A stretch of DNA of 31,750 bases from CAYMTN01 sp964393335 (lineage in GTDB: Bacteria; Chloroflexota; Anaerolineae; Aggregatilineales; Aggregatilineaceae), in the NCBI GenBank assembly GCA_964393335.1, contig CAYMTN010000039.1, forward strand, positions 1-31,750, written 5' to 3'. Shown here piece by piece: positions 1-6,951 of this stretch. Both the position numbers and the translations under genes were made by a program. Each line of letters begins with the position of its first letter. The stretch's first letter is position 1. Under the pieces are notes generated by a model, which worked only from the letters and a program-made list of their open reading frames with translations, did not search any database and was not told the origin of the DNA.

Positions 1-2524
1 TCGGGTCGCCGCGATAGACGTCGAACAGCCGCGCCGCTTCGAGCAGCTCGCCGCCCGCCTGCACGATCACCTGTTCGACTTCGGCGGCGGGCGTGCGATC
101 GTCCACGATCAGCGCGATATCCTGGTACACGGCGGGCTGCGTCGGCACGGGCCGGATCGCGCGCAGGTCGGTGACGTTGAGCAGCAGCTCGTCGAGATTC
201 AATTCGGCGGCGGCCACCGGGCGATCCAGGTCCAGCCCCAGGCCGTAGGTCTCGCAGACCAGCGGGTGCACTTCGCCCAACACGCCGATCACGCGCCCGT
301 CGATCTGAAGCTGCGCCACCCGGCCCGGATGGAACGTGCTGTGCTCGACCGGCAGGTACGCCACCTGCCCGGCGATGCGCAGATCGCGCAGCACGGCTTC
401 GATCACGCCTTTGAGGTCGAAGAAGTCCATCAACCCCCTGTCGGCGTCGCCCTGCCACTGCGGCATGCCGCGCGGCCCGGTCAGCAGCAGGCCCAGGTGC
501 GCCGGTTCGTCGGGCAGCGCCTCGCCCCTGACCGGCAGGTAGACGTGGCCGATCTCGAACAGTAGTTGGCGGTCGGTGTGGCGCGCGTTGGCGGCGGCGA
601 TGTCAAGTATGCCCGCCAGCAGCGTATGGCGCATCACGGTTTTGTCCGCCGCGATCGGATTCGCCAGCGTGACGTACCCGGCATCCGGCCAGTGTGACGG
701 CTGGCCGGGCGGCGTGAGCAGCGCTTCGCGCTCCGGCGTCGTCAGGCGATAATTCACGATCTCGCGCAGCCCGGTTTTGGCCAGCGTGTCGCGCAGCGCT
801 TCTTCGCGGTCCAGGGCCGTATTCGAGCGCTGGGCGGGCAGTTCGTCGGCAATGACCGTGCTGGGGATGCGGTCATACCCGTAAATACGCGCGATTTCCT
901 CGATCAGGTCGGCCTGCCCGGTCATGCCGGTGCCGATATCCATGCGGTGATCTGGCGCGGTGACGTGCAGCAGGTCGCCGTCCGGCGCGACCTCAAATTC
1001 CAGCCGCCGCAGGATGTCTACGATCTCGTCCTGCGGAATCTCGAAGCCGACCAGGCGCGTCACTTCGCTGACCGGCAGATCGACGCGGATCGTCTCGGCG
1101 GGCAGCGGGTACTCGTCGATGATGCCCTGCGCGATCTGGCCGCCGCTGATCTGGCGCATCAACTCGATGCAGCGCCGCAGGCCGAGCGGGGCCACCGCCG
1201 GATGCACGCCCCGGCTAAAACGCATCCCGGCCTCGCTGTCCATTTTTTGGCTTTGCATCGTGCGCCGGATGTTGATGAAGTTCCAGTTCGCCGCTTCGAG
1301 CAGCACGGTTCCGGTGGGCGGGCGTGCGCTGGCTTTGCCATGCACGGGTTCTGCCGCGTCCTCGCTCAGTTCGATGCCCATCGCGTCCAGCGGGCTGCCC
1401 ATCGTCTGCGGGTCCCAGATTTCGCTTTCCAGCCCGCCCATGATGCCGCCCATACTCAGCGACCCGGCTGTATCCGCGACCAGGATGTTGTAGTCGTCCA
1501 GCGCGTGATCTGCGCCGTCGAGCGTGATCAGGTGCTCGCCGGGGTCGGGCAGGCGCGTGATGATGACCGGCGGCTCACCGTCCGCGCGCTCGACCAGGAT
1601 ATCCCAGTCGAAGGCGTGCAGCGGCTGGCCCAGCTCCAGCATGACGTAATTGGTCGCGTCCACCAGGTTGTTGATCGGGCGCATCCCGGCCAGCCGCAGG
1701 CGGCGCTGCATCCAGCCCGGCGATGGTTTTTGTTCGACGCCGCGCAGCAGCGCCAGTGTGAATCGCGGGTTAAGCGCCGGCTCGCGGATGTCGATCGACA
1801 CCTGGCCCGCGATGGGCGGCCCCTCGGCCACCATGTCGAAGGGGGGCAGTCGCAGCTCGCCGCCGGTCAGCGCGGCGACTTCCCGCGCGACGCCGACGAC
1901 GCTGTAGGCGCGGGCGATGTTCGGCAGCATGTCGATATCCAGCACGGCGTCGCCGAGCACGTCCTGAAACGGCGTGCCGGGCGGCAGGTGTCCAAATTCG
2001 TCCCAGTCGAGCAGCAAAATACCTTCGTGGCTGTCGGATAGACCGAGTTCTTTTTCCGAACACACCATGCTGCGGTTCGGGATGCCGCGCAGCGCGCGTT
2101 CTTTGAGGATCATGCGGCTGCTGTCGTCGGCGTGCCCGTCGATGACCTCCGCGCCCTCGTGCGCAAACGGCGCGAGCAGCGGCGGGTCGATTAGCCCCTG
2201 GTCCTTGTACGGGAACAGGTTAGGCGCGCCGGTGACGCACTGCTCCAACTCGCTGCCGCCATAATCGACCATCGCCAGCACCAACCGGTCGGCGTCGGGG
2301 TGGGATTTCACCTCGCAGATCGCGCCCAGCACGATTTTTTCGCGGTCCCATACCAGGTGATCGGACGGCGGCAGGTTGATGCCTTCCGGCGGATCGCCCT
2401 GCGGGATGCCGATATACTCGATGTGCGACACTTCCAGCCCGGCCAGCGTCAGGCGCTCGGCCAGTTCTTCGATGGACATATCCACGTCCACGTAATCTGT
2501 GAGCCAGGAAATCGGAACTTTCAT
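1..2524 (-). CDS. pheT: Phenylalanine--tRNA ligase beta subunit (C-terminal end cut off by the window)
   Basis: Beta subunit of the (alpha-beta)2 phenylalanyl-tRNA synthetase, which charges tRNA-Phe in the cytoplasm; the alpha subunit is pheS at 4515-5549. The frame stays open from the ATG at 2522-2524 to the window edge, 841 codons. It starts MKVPISWLTDYVD, typical of PheT. Next comes an EMAP/OB-type tRNA-binding domain (about residues 40-150), the B3/4 editing region, a B5 domain (DLIEEIARIYGYDRIP), the inactive class II core-like part (LANPIAADKTVMRHTLLAGI) and the beginning of the FDX-ACB anticodon-binding domain (ARLFDVYRGDP) at the edge. Only a few tens of residues should be missing. 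A weak Shine-Dalgarno (AGG) lies upstream. It is the last visible gene of the minus-strand pheS/FAD/map/pheT run. Frame agreement at both ends argues against a net frameshift. Confidence 0.96.
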   Translation of the reverse strand, partial: MKVPISWLTDYVDVDMSIEELAERLTLAGLEVSHIEYIGIPQGDPPEGINLPPSDHLVWDREKIVLGAICEVKSHPDADRLVLAMVDYGGSELEQCVTGAPNLFPYKDQGLIDPPLLAPFAHEGAEVIDGHADDSSRMILKERALRGIPNRSMVCSEKELGLSDSHEGILLLDWDEFGHLPPGTPFQDVLGDAVLDIDMLPNIARAYSVVGVAREVAALTGGELRLPPFDMVAEGPPIAGQVSIDIREPALNPRFTLALLRGVEQKPSPGWMQRRLRLAGMRPINNLVDATNYVMLELGQPLHAFDWDILVERADGEPPVIITRLPDPGEHLITLDGADHALDDYNILVADTAGSLSMGGIMGGLESEIWDPQTMGSPLDAMGIELSEDAAEPVHGKASARPPTGTVLLEAANWNFINIRRTMQSQKMDSEAGMRFSRGVHPAVAPLGLRRCIELMRQISGGQIAQGIIDEYPLPAETIRVDLPVSEVTRLVGFEIPQDEIVDILRRLEFEVAPDGDLLHVTAPDHRMDIGTGMTGQADLIEEIARIYGYDRIPSTVIADELPAQRSNTALDREEALRDTLAKTGLREIVNYRLTTPEREALLTPPGQPSHWPDAGYVTLANPIAADKTVMRHTLLAGILDIAAANARHTDRQLLFEIGHVYLPVRGEALPDEPAHLGLLLTGPRGMPQWQGDADRGLMDFFDLKGVIEAVLRDLRIAGQVAYLPVEHSTFHPGRVAQLQIDGRVIGVLGEVHPLVCETYGLGLDLDRPVAAAELNLDELLLNVTDLRAIRPVPTQPAVYQDIALIVDDRTPAAEVEQVIVQAGGELLEAARLFDVYRGDP

Positions 2525-2554
2525 CGTCTAACCTGCTTCTCCTGTGAAGAATAG

Positions 2555-2582
2555 CGTTCAGCAATCAGCGTTCAGCGATCAG
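2555..2582. repeat. Heptad repeat array, 4 units (consensus CNNTCAG)
   Basis: Four 7-bp units in perfect register (CGTTCAG, CAATCAG, CGTTCAG, CGATCAG) lie between map and pheT. The same heptad language recurs at 4231-4272, 4480-4511 and 23041-23075, so this is a dispersed short tandem repeat family. No coding function is seen. Confidence 0.75.
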
Positions 2583-2631
2583 CAAAAAACGCCTCGTTGA
2601 TCAGGTACAGCTTGTCGAGCATGGCCGTCAT
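2572..2631 (-). CDS. Possible 19-codon ORF overlapping the map stop
   Basis: The ATG overlaps the TGA of map in an ATGA junction and reads MTAMLDKLYLINEAFFADR before a TGA that lies inside the heptad repeat array. The ATGA overlap is what a translationally coupled gene would show. However, the reading frame is very short and is ended by repeat sequence. It may be chance, or the stump of a longer gene broken when the repeat arrived. I recognise no family. Confidence 0.15.
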   Translation of the reverse strand: MTAMLDKLYLINEAFFADR

Positions 2632-3371
2632 ACCGCCGTGACCAATATCGGCTGGTCACCGGCGATGACGAGCGTATGTTCGTACTGCGCCGCGACGCTG
2701 CCATCTACCGAGCGCAGCGTCCAGCCGTCCCGGTCGGTGTACACGCGGCCTTCGCCCAGGCTGAGGAACGGCTCAATCGTGATGACCAGCCCCTCGGTAA
2801 GCTGCGCGTGGTCGCGCGGGTTGTCGAAATTGAAGACGGACGGTCTTTCGTGAATGTGCCGCCCGACGCCGTGCCCGGTCAGCGCGCGGATCACGCGGTA
2901 CCCGCCAATCTGCGCTATCGCTTCGACCGCTTTGCCGATCACGTTGGCGGGCTGCCCGGCGTGTGCGACCTTGATCCCTTCGGCCAGGGCAGCGCGCGTG
3001 AAGGCGCACAACCGTTCAAACGCGGGCGAAACCGGCGGCACGATGGCACTGGCTCCCGTATCGGCCCAGTACCCTTCCAACTCGGCGGACACGTCCACGT
3101 TGATCAGGTCGCCCGGCTGGATCACGCGCTCGCCGGGGATGCCGTGCGCGGCCTCGTCGTTGAGGCTGATACAGGTGTGGCCCGGATAGTTGTACGCCAG
3201 GATCGGCGCGGATCGCGCCTTGTGCTGTTTTAGAAACGCCGCGCCGATGGCATCCAGTTGGGCGGTGGTCATGCCCGGCTCGACGTGCGCCAGCATGTGA
3301 TGCAGCGTCAGGCCGCAAATTTGCCCGATGCGCAGCAGTTTTTGTAGATCGTCGTCGTTTTCAATCGTCAT
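2628..3371 (-). CDS. map: Methionine aminopeptidase, type I
   Basis: Removes the initiator methionine from nascent proteins. The 247-residue protein has the usual type I length and all five dimetal ligands of the pita-bread fold: D93 (INVDVSAE), D104 (YWADTGAS), H167 (TGHGVGRHIHE), E200 (ITIEPFL) and E231 (QYEHTLVI), plus the substrate-contact H76 (AAHGIPGE). The ATG overlaps the stop of the upstream FAD-domain gene (ATGA at 3368-3371), so the two are probably translationally coupled; AGGTGA just upstream serves as ribosome binding site. Its location between the two Phe-tRNA synthetase subunit genes puts it in a translation-related transcript. Confidence 0.96.
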   Translation of the reverse strand: MTIENDDDLQKLLRIGQICGLTLHHMLAHVEPGMTTAQLDAIGAAFLKQHKARSAPILAYNYPGHTCISLNDEAAHGIPGERVIQPGDLINVDVSAELEGYWADTGASAIVPPVSPAFERLCAFTRAALAEGIKVAHAGQPANVIGKAVEAIAQIGGYRVIRALTGHGVGRHIHERPSVFNFDNPRDHAQLTEGLVITIEPFLSLGEGRVYTDRDGWTLRSVDGSVAAQYEHTLVIAGDQPILVTAV

Positions 3372-4201
3372 GATTCATCACCTGCCTGTTCCAGGGCGCG
3401 TTGCAGCGCCCGGCGGCTGACAACCCGTGCCATCGCGGCCCGGTAAGCGCGGCTGCCCCAGTGATCGTCCGGCGGATCGAGCTGCAGCAGGTCCAGTGCC
3501 GCATCCAGGTCGCCGGTTTCATCAAGGTGCTGCGCGACCTGCGGCTGCGGGATCGGAGTCTGCGCCACGCCGCACAGCGCCAGCGCCGTATACTGGGACG
3601 AGTCCGCGTGCCGTTCGGCATAGGCCACCGCGCCGACAATTGGCGCGTCGGCGGGCGTGCGCGCGACTTTTTCGAACGCGACGGCGGCCTGCTGTGGCCC
3701 GCGCGTGATGCGGGCGTGCGCGATCAGGTAACTGGCGATGTCCTGGCGCATGCCCAGCCACGTCATCATGGTGAAGTGCAGGTCCACGTCGATGCGCTTG
3801 AGCACGGCCCCCAGCGCGACCAGCAGCGTCAGCGTGAGCGACTGCGGATCGCGTTCCATCAGCAGGTCGCCCAGCGTCAGGGTGTGACGCAGCGTTTCGG
3901 GCGCGTCGGCGGCCAGCGCAGCCGCGATCCCGCCGATCTTGGGATGCTGCGCGGCGCGTTCCAGGCACGCCTGGCGCACCTGTTCGAGTGTCAGCATCGA
4001 ACCGAGGCGCAGCGAGTTCTGGCTGTCCAGCACGTAATCCAGCGCCAGGCGGCTCAGGTCGATCCCCACTTCGACTTCCGGGCGCGGGTTCCGTTGCAGG
4101 GCCGCGCCGCCGTAGAGCGGGTAGGTGTTGGGCTGTTGCAGCAGCGCGACCGCGTCCGCGATATGTTTGGGTCTGTGAATCGTCTTAAGGTTAAGTAACA
4201 T
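3368..4201 (-). CDS. FAD-binding domain protein of the xanthine dehydrogenase/CO dehydrogenase medium-subunit type
   Basis: The 277-residue protein resembles the FAD-binding medium subunit of molybdenum hydroxylases (CoxM/XdhB). The N-terminus (TIHRPKHIADAVALL) matches the family's 'P.sl.eAl.lL' opening, LYGGAAL stands where AGGTDL normally binds the FAD pyrophosphate, and the end (WGSRAYRAAMARVV) matches the 'S.YR..m..vl' C-terminus. The second FAD motif, usually TIGGNL, is replaced by TLGDLL. No large molybdopterin subunit or 2Fe-2S small subunit is adjacent, so it is an orphan; FAD binding is uncertain. Start: ATG at 4199-4201 with AGGAG 9 nt upstream (4211-4215). It overlaps map by ATGA. 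Confidence 0.75.
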   Translation of the reverse strand: MLLNLKTIHRPKHIADAVALLQQPNTYPLYGGAALQRNPRPEVEVGIDLSRLALDYVLDSQNSLRLGSMLTLEQVRQACLERAAQHPKIGGIAAALAADAPETLRHTLTLGDLLMERDPQSLTLTLLVALGAVLKRIDVDLHFTMMTWLGMRQDIASYLIAHARITRGPQQAAVAFEKVARTPADAPIVGAVAYAERHADSSQYTALALCGVAQTPIPQPQVAQHLDETGDLDAALDLLQLDPPDDHWGSRAYRAAMARVVSRRALQRALEQAGDES

Positions 4202-4230
4202 GCCTAAAATCTCCTGAATGTAGCGAACGG

Positions 4231-4272
4231 CGGTCAGCGGTCAGCTTTCAGCGGTCAGCGATCAGCAATAAG
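4231..4272. repeat. Heptad repeat array, 6 units
   Basis: CGGTCAG, CGGTCAG, CTTTCAG, CGGTCAG, CGATCAG and CAATAAG lie head to tail with exact 7-bp spacing, 30 bp upstream of the FAD-domain gene start. Any promoter for that gene would have to lie in or beyond this array. Confidence 0.8.
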
Positions 4273-4350
4273 CATAAAACAAAAGCAGCGTGGACACCTT
4301 AACAAGCCGGTAAGCTGCCGAGCTGACCGTAGGCGACTGTTCGCCGGTTA

Positions 4351-4417
4351 GCCTCACCCCTGGCCCCTCTCCACACTGTGGAGAGGGGAAAAGGGGCCGG
4401 GGGTTAAGGGGTGAGGC
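4351..4417. repeat. Dispersed hairpin repeat, copy 1
   Basis: A 67-bp near-perfect inverted repeat begins GCCTCACCCC and ends GGGGTGAGGC, with inner arms CCCCTCTCC/GGAGAGGGG around a CACACTGTG centre. One arm carries extra sequence (AAAAGGGGCCGGGGGTTA). Its reverse complement is nearly identical to the copy at 26377-26448. No T-run follows on either strand, so it does not look like a plain intrinsic terminator, although it could fold in RNA between pheS and the FAD-domain gene. Confidence 0.85.
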
Positions 4418-4479
4418 TTGCTCTCAACGCCCGGCAACCCCGGTCGCTGCACGACCCAACCCTGTCCCGCCTGGCTTTT

Positions 4480-4511
4480 AGCTGAAAGCTAACCGCTTAT
4501 TGCTGATCGCT
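4480..4511. repeat. Heptad repeat array, inverted orientation
   Basis: Read on the minus strand this is the same 7-bp periodic pattern (GCGATCA, GCAATAA, GCGGTTA, GCTTTCA), inverted relative to 4231-4272 and ending 3 bp before the pheS stop codon. Together with 4231-4272 it brackets the hairpin repeat at 4351-4417, so the whole 4202-4514 gap is mostly repeat sequence. Confidence 0.7.
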
Positions 4512-4514
4512 CGC

Positions 4515-5549
4515 CTAAAACTGCTCCAAAAACCGCAGGTCGTTCTGCCAGAAGTACCGGATGTCTTGAATGCCGTGTTTGTTCATCGTGATGCGCTCCG
4601 GCCCCATGCCGAACGCGAATCCGCTCCACGCGGCGGGATCGTAGCCGCCGTTTTCCAACACGACCGGGTGGACCATGCCGCAGCCCGCGATCTCGATCCA
4701 GCCGGTGTACTTGCACACCGGGCAGCCATGCCCATCGCACAGGATACACTCGATGTCCACTTCCATGCTCGGCTCGGTGAACGGGAAGTGCGATCCCCGG
4801 AAGCGCACGCGCTTGTTTTCACCGAACATGCGCTGCGCAAATTCGGCAATCGTGCCTTTGAGATCGGTCAGGTGGATGTGGTGCCCGATCGCGAGTCCTT
4901 CGACCTGGTTGAACTGAATCTCGCTGCGGGCCGAAATCTGCTCGTAGCGGTAGCACATGCCCGGCAGGATCACGCGGATCGGCTGCGTGCCGTTTTCGCC
5001 GTAGTCGCGCATGGCGCGAATCTGGCCGGGGCTGGTGTGCGTGCGCAGGATCACACCCGGCGTCGTGGTGTGGAAGGTGTCCCACATATCACGCGCGGGG
5101 TGGTGCGGCGGGATGTTCAACAGCGTGAAGTTGGTGTCGTCGTCTTCCACGTCGCGGCTGCGATAGACCTGGAACCCCATTTCGGCCCAGATGGCGTAAA
5201 ACTCGCGCAGCGTCTGCGTGGCGGGGTGCAGCCCGCCGGTCGGAATGCGGCGGCCCGGCAGCGTCACGTCCACGTCGCCTTCTTCGAGCGTGCGGGCCAG
5301 TTCGTGCTGGCGGATCGCCTCTTCACGCGCGGCAAACGCGGCGCTCAGCTCGTTTTTGATCGTGTTGGCACGCTGCCCGAACGCGGCGCGTTCCTCTTTG
5401 GGAAGCTGGCCGGTCGAGCGCAGCATGAGCGTCACGTCGCCTTTTTTGCCCAGGTAGCGGCGCTCCCACTCGGCGAGCGTCTCGCTGCCGGTGATGCCGT
5501 CCAGCTCGGCCAGCGCGCGTTGGTAGATCGAGTCAAGTTGTTCTAGCAT
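4515..5549 (-). CDS. pheS: Phenylalanine--tRNA ligase alpha subunit
   Basis: Catalytic subunit of phenylalanyl-tRNA synthetase. With the start chosen here it has 344 residues: an N-terminal coiled-coil arm (1-90), then the class II catalytic core with GGLHPATQTLREFY (motif 1 region), HTTTPGVILRTHTSPGQIR (around 160-178), FHQ-like FNQVEGL (213-219) and the motif 3 segment GFAFGMGPERITM (310-322). C268, C271, C276 and C279 form a CxxC-x4-CxxC zinc knuckle seen in many bacterial PheS. Two in-frame ATGs exist; AGAGAGG directly abuts the first (5553-5555) but is 6 nt before the second (5547-5549), so the second is preferred. Expression is probably controlled by the T-box leader upstream. Confidence 0.97.
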   Translation of the reverse strand: MLEQLDSIYQRALAELDGITGSETLAEWERRYLGKKGDVTLMLRSTGQLPKEERAAFGQRANTIKNELSAAFAAREEAIRQHELARTLEEGDVDVTLPGRRIPTGGLHPATQTLREFYAIWAEMGFQVYRSRDVEDDDTNFTLLNIPPHHPARDMWDTFHTTTPGVILRTHTSPGQIRAMRDYGENGTQPIRVILPGMCYRYEQISARSEIQFNQVEGLAIGHHIHLTDLKGTIAEFAQRMFGENKRVRFRGSHFPFTEPSMEVDIECILCDGHGCPVCKYTGWIEIAGCGMVHPVVLENGGYDPAAWSGFAFGMGPERITMNKHGIQDIRYFWQNDLRFLEQF

Positions 5550-5604
5550 GGACATCCTCTCTTGATGGATTGTACACAGCCTATTGTTTCACATCCAGAC
5601 CGAA

Positions 5605-5649
5605 AAACAAAAAATCTCGCCGCCAATCCTTACCGGATCAGGGGCGAGA
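5605..5649 (-). terminator. Intrinsic terminator of the pheS T-box leader
   Basis: On the minus strand TCTCGCC pairs with GGCGAGA (arms 5643-5649 and 5615-5621), with an inner ATCC/GGAT stem, followed by TTTTTTGTTTTT. It lies immediately downstream of the T-box sequence and about 55 bp before the pheS start, as expected for the terminator form of the switch. Confidence 0.85.
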
Positions 5650-5945
5650 ACGGTTCCCGTGGTACCACCCTGCTTAGGCCGCTGCACGAGCGACCTCGCT
5701 TCATTCCCCACGTCGATCCCCGGTCAGGGAACGAGATGGGCAGCCCGGTTAACGCGGGGCGGGCGGAGCGGACTACTGGCCTGGTCTCAGGCGTTCCCCC
5801 GTCGGCTCAGGAGCGAACTTCCGCGCGTACCATCCGGTAATGTATACCGGCCCGGTGGTGTGTACCGGCCTCATCCGGGCTTACAGTCAGCGACCCGGAC
5901 TCCCTGGGAGTGGTCCCCGCGCGTACTTTTCTCCGTCACAGCCTT
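5605..5945 (-). ncRNA. T-box riboswitch, Phe (UUC) specifier
   Basis: The leader senses uncharged tRNA-Phe and should allow read-through into pheS when charging is low. On the minus strand, Stem I forms from GGCT and GGAG (5931-5943) pairing with CTCC and AGCC near 5803-5813. An upper CGCGCG/CGCGCG helix (5918-5923 with 5822-5827) encloses a specifier loop with the conserved AGTA on the left (5924-5927) and GAAGTTCG on the right. The specifier triplet TTC (plus coordinates 5815-5817) is a Phe codon. The T-box element reads GCAGGGTGGTACCACGGGAA (5654-5673); its TGGT bulge would pair with the tRNA acceptor end. The terminator at 5605-5649 follows. Confidence 0.93.
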
Positions 5946-5980
5946 TGAGTTGTTCGGTTGTGAACTCACTTATGAGCGTG

Positions 5981-6009
5981 ATCGTAACAAACGGCGCGAC
6001 ACCTGTCAA
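5981..6009 (-). promoter_or_regulatory. Sigma70-type promoter of the pheS T-box transcript
   Basis: TTGACA (6004-6009), a 17-bp spacer and TACGAT (5981-5986) on the minus strand. Transcription would start near 5974, about 30 nt before T-box Stem I. Confidence 0.85.
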
Positions 6010-6021
6010 CGGTAAACTGGC

Positions 6022-6756
6022 TTATACCGGGCGCGCGCAGCGGAACCCGAACAGGTAGTACGCATCGACAGGGAAGGGGCCGTCGCGTTGAGTGACACGC
6101 AGGTTCAGTGGGCTGTCGTTCACCCAACAGCCGCCGCGCACGATGCGCCGTTCAGTGCCATCCAGCGCGGTCGTGCCGCTCTCCCGACCGGTGCGGCACA
6201 GTTCCCAAACGTTGCCGCTCATATCCAACACGCCAAACGGGCTGGCTCCCGCCGGATACTGCGTGACGGGCGTCGTCGTGCCGATGTCCCGGTTCCAGTT
6301 GCAGTACACTTCGTTAGGCCAGTCGTTGCCCCAGGGGAACTCGCGCCCGTCGTCACCCTGGGCGGCGCGCTGCCACTGCTGCTCGGTGGGCAGGCTGAGC
6401 GCTTCGCCGCTGACGTCGCTCAACCAGCGGCAGAACGCGACCGCTTCGTGCCACGATACGCCGATCACCGGGCAGTCGCCGTATTTCGATTCGGTCAGGC
6501 CCCAGGTGCGCGGCTGCGTCCAACCCTGACGCTGCCGGGCGGCCCACCCGTCGGGCGTCCACCACGTGGAGTTCGCATAACCGCCCGCGTCGATAAAACG
6601 AGCGTATTGGCGGTTGGTGACCGGGTAACGGGCGATGGCGAACGGCGCGACCTCAAACGGCGTCGGCTCCGGCAGGTAGCCCCCGGCCCTCAATGTGACC
6701 GGGCCGCCCGGTATGGCGACCCATTCGAATGGGCCGGGTAATCCATACGCGCCCAT
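6022..6756 (-). CDS. FGE/SUMF1-fold (formylglycine-generating-enzyme-like) protein, non-catalytic type
   Basis: Single-domain protein of about 244 residues with the SUMF1 fold: FEWVAIPGGPVTL opening, RYPVTNRQYARFIDAGGY, PVIGVSWHEAVAFCRWLS, LPTEQQWQRAAQG, FPWGNDWP, GVLDMSGNVWELC, RIVRGGCW and FGFRCARPV. True sulfatase-activating FGEs carry two copper-binding cysteines after the RGGS motif (CxxxxC). Here that stretch reads VNDSPLNLR with no cysteine, so formylglycine formation is unlikely; roles of other members include ligand binding and ergothioneine-type chemistry. An upstream ATG at 6784-6786 is possible, but it lies only about 8 nt from the predicted transcription start. ATG 6754-6756 has GAAGGGAAG 9 nt upstream and is preferred. 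Confidence 0.85.
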   Translation of the reverse strand: MGAYGLPGPFEWVAIPGGPVTLRAGGYLPEPTPFEVAPFAIARYPVTNRQYARFIDAGGYANSTWWTPDGWAARQRQGWTQPRTWGLTESKYGDCPVIGVSWHEAVAFCRWLSDVSGEALSLPTEQQWQRAAQGDDGREFPWGNDWPNEVYCNWNRDIGTTTPVTQYPAGASPFGVLDMSGNVWELCRTGRESGTTALDGTERRIVRGGCWVNDSPLNLRVTQRDGPFPVDAYYLFGFRCARPV

Positions 6757-6800
6757 GATCGACAGCTTCCCTTCGTGTGATGGCATCCATGCTGTTCATG

Positions 6801-6829
6801 ATTATATATCACCTTTTTAAAGCTGTCTA
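6801..6829 (-). promoter_or_regulatory. Promoter of the FGE-like gene
   Basis: Minus strand TAGACA (6824-6829), 17-bp A/T-rich spacer, TATAAT (6801-6806). The start site would be near 6794. Confidence 0.75.
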
Positions 6830-6897
6830 TAGGCATTAAAGGGTCAATAAGGTTCAAATGATGGAATCCGGTAGTGATTTTTGCGCGGGACATCCCA

Positions 6898-6923
6898 ACA
6901 AAAACGCCGGAGCATGTCCGGCG
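6898..6923 (-). terminator. Intrinsic terminator after ccmE
   Basis: On the minus strand CGCCGGA-CATGC-TCCGGCG is a perfect 7-bp stem followed by TTTTTGTT, about 28 bp past the ccmE stop codon. Confidence 0.85.
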
Positions 6924-6951
6924 CTGTTGGATTCGGTTTTTTGGCGGCTGC

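Noticed and set aside
2572..2631. Real small gene downstream of map
   Set aside because: The ATGA overlap is attractive, but 19 codons ending within a repeat array, with no recognisable family, is too little to claim; it is listed only at low confidence.
4351..4417. Hairpin repeat as intrinsic terminator of pheS
   Set aside because: The stem is long, but no T-run follows on the minus strand, and near-identical copies occur in non-terminal positions such as a divergent gap (26377-26448).
4231..4511. CRISPR array
   Set aside because: Units are 7 bp without spacers, there are no 25-40 bp repeats with unique spacers, and no cas gene is nearby.
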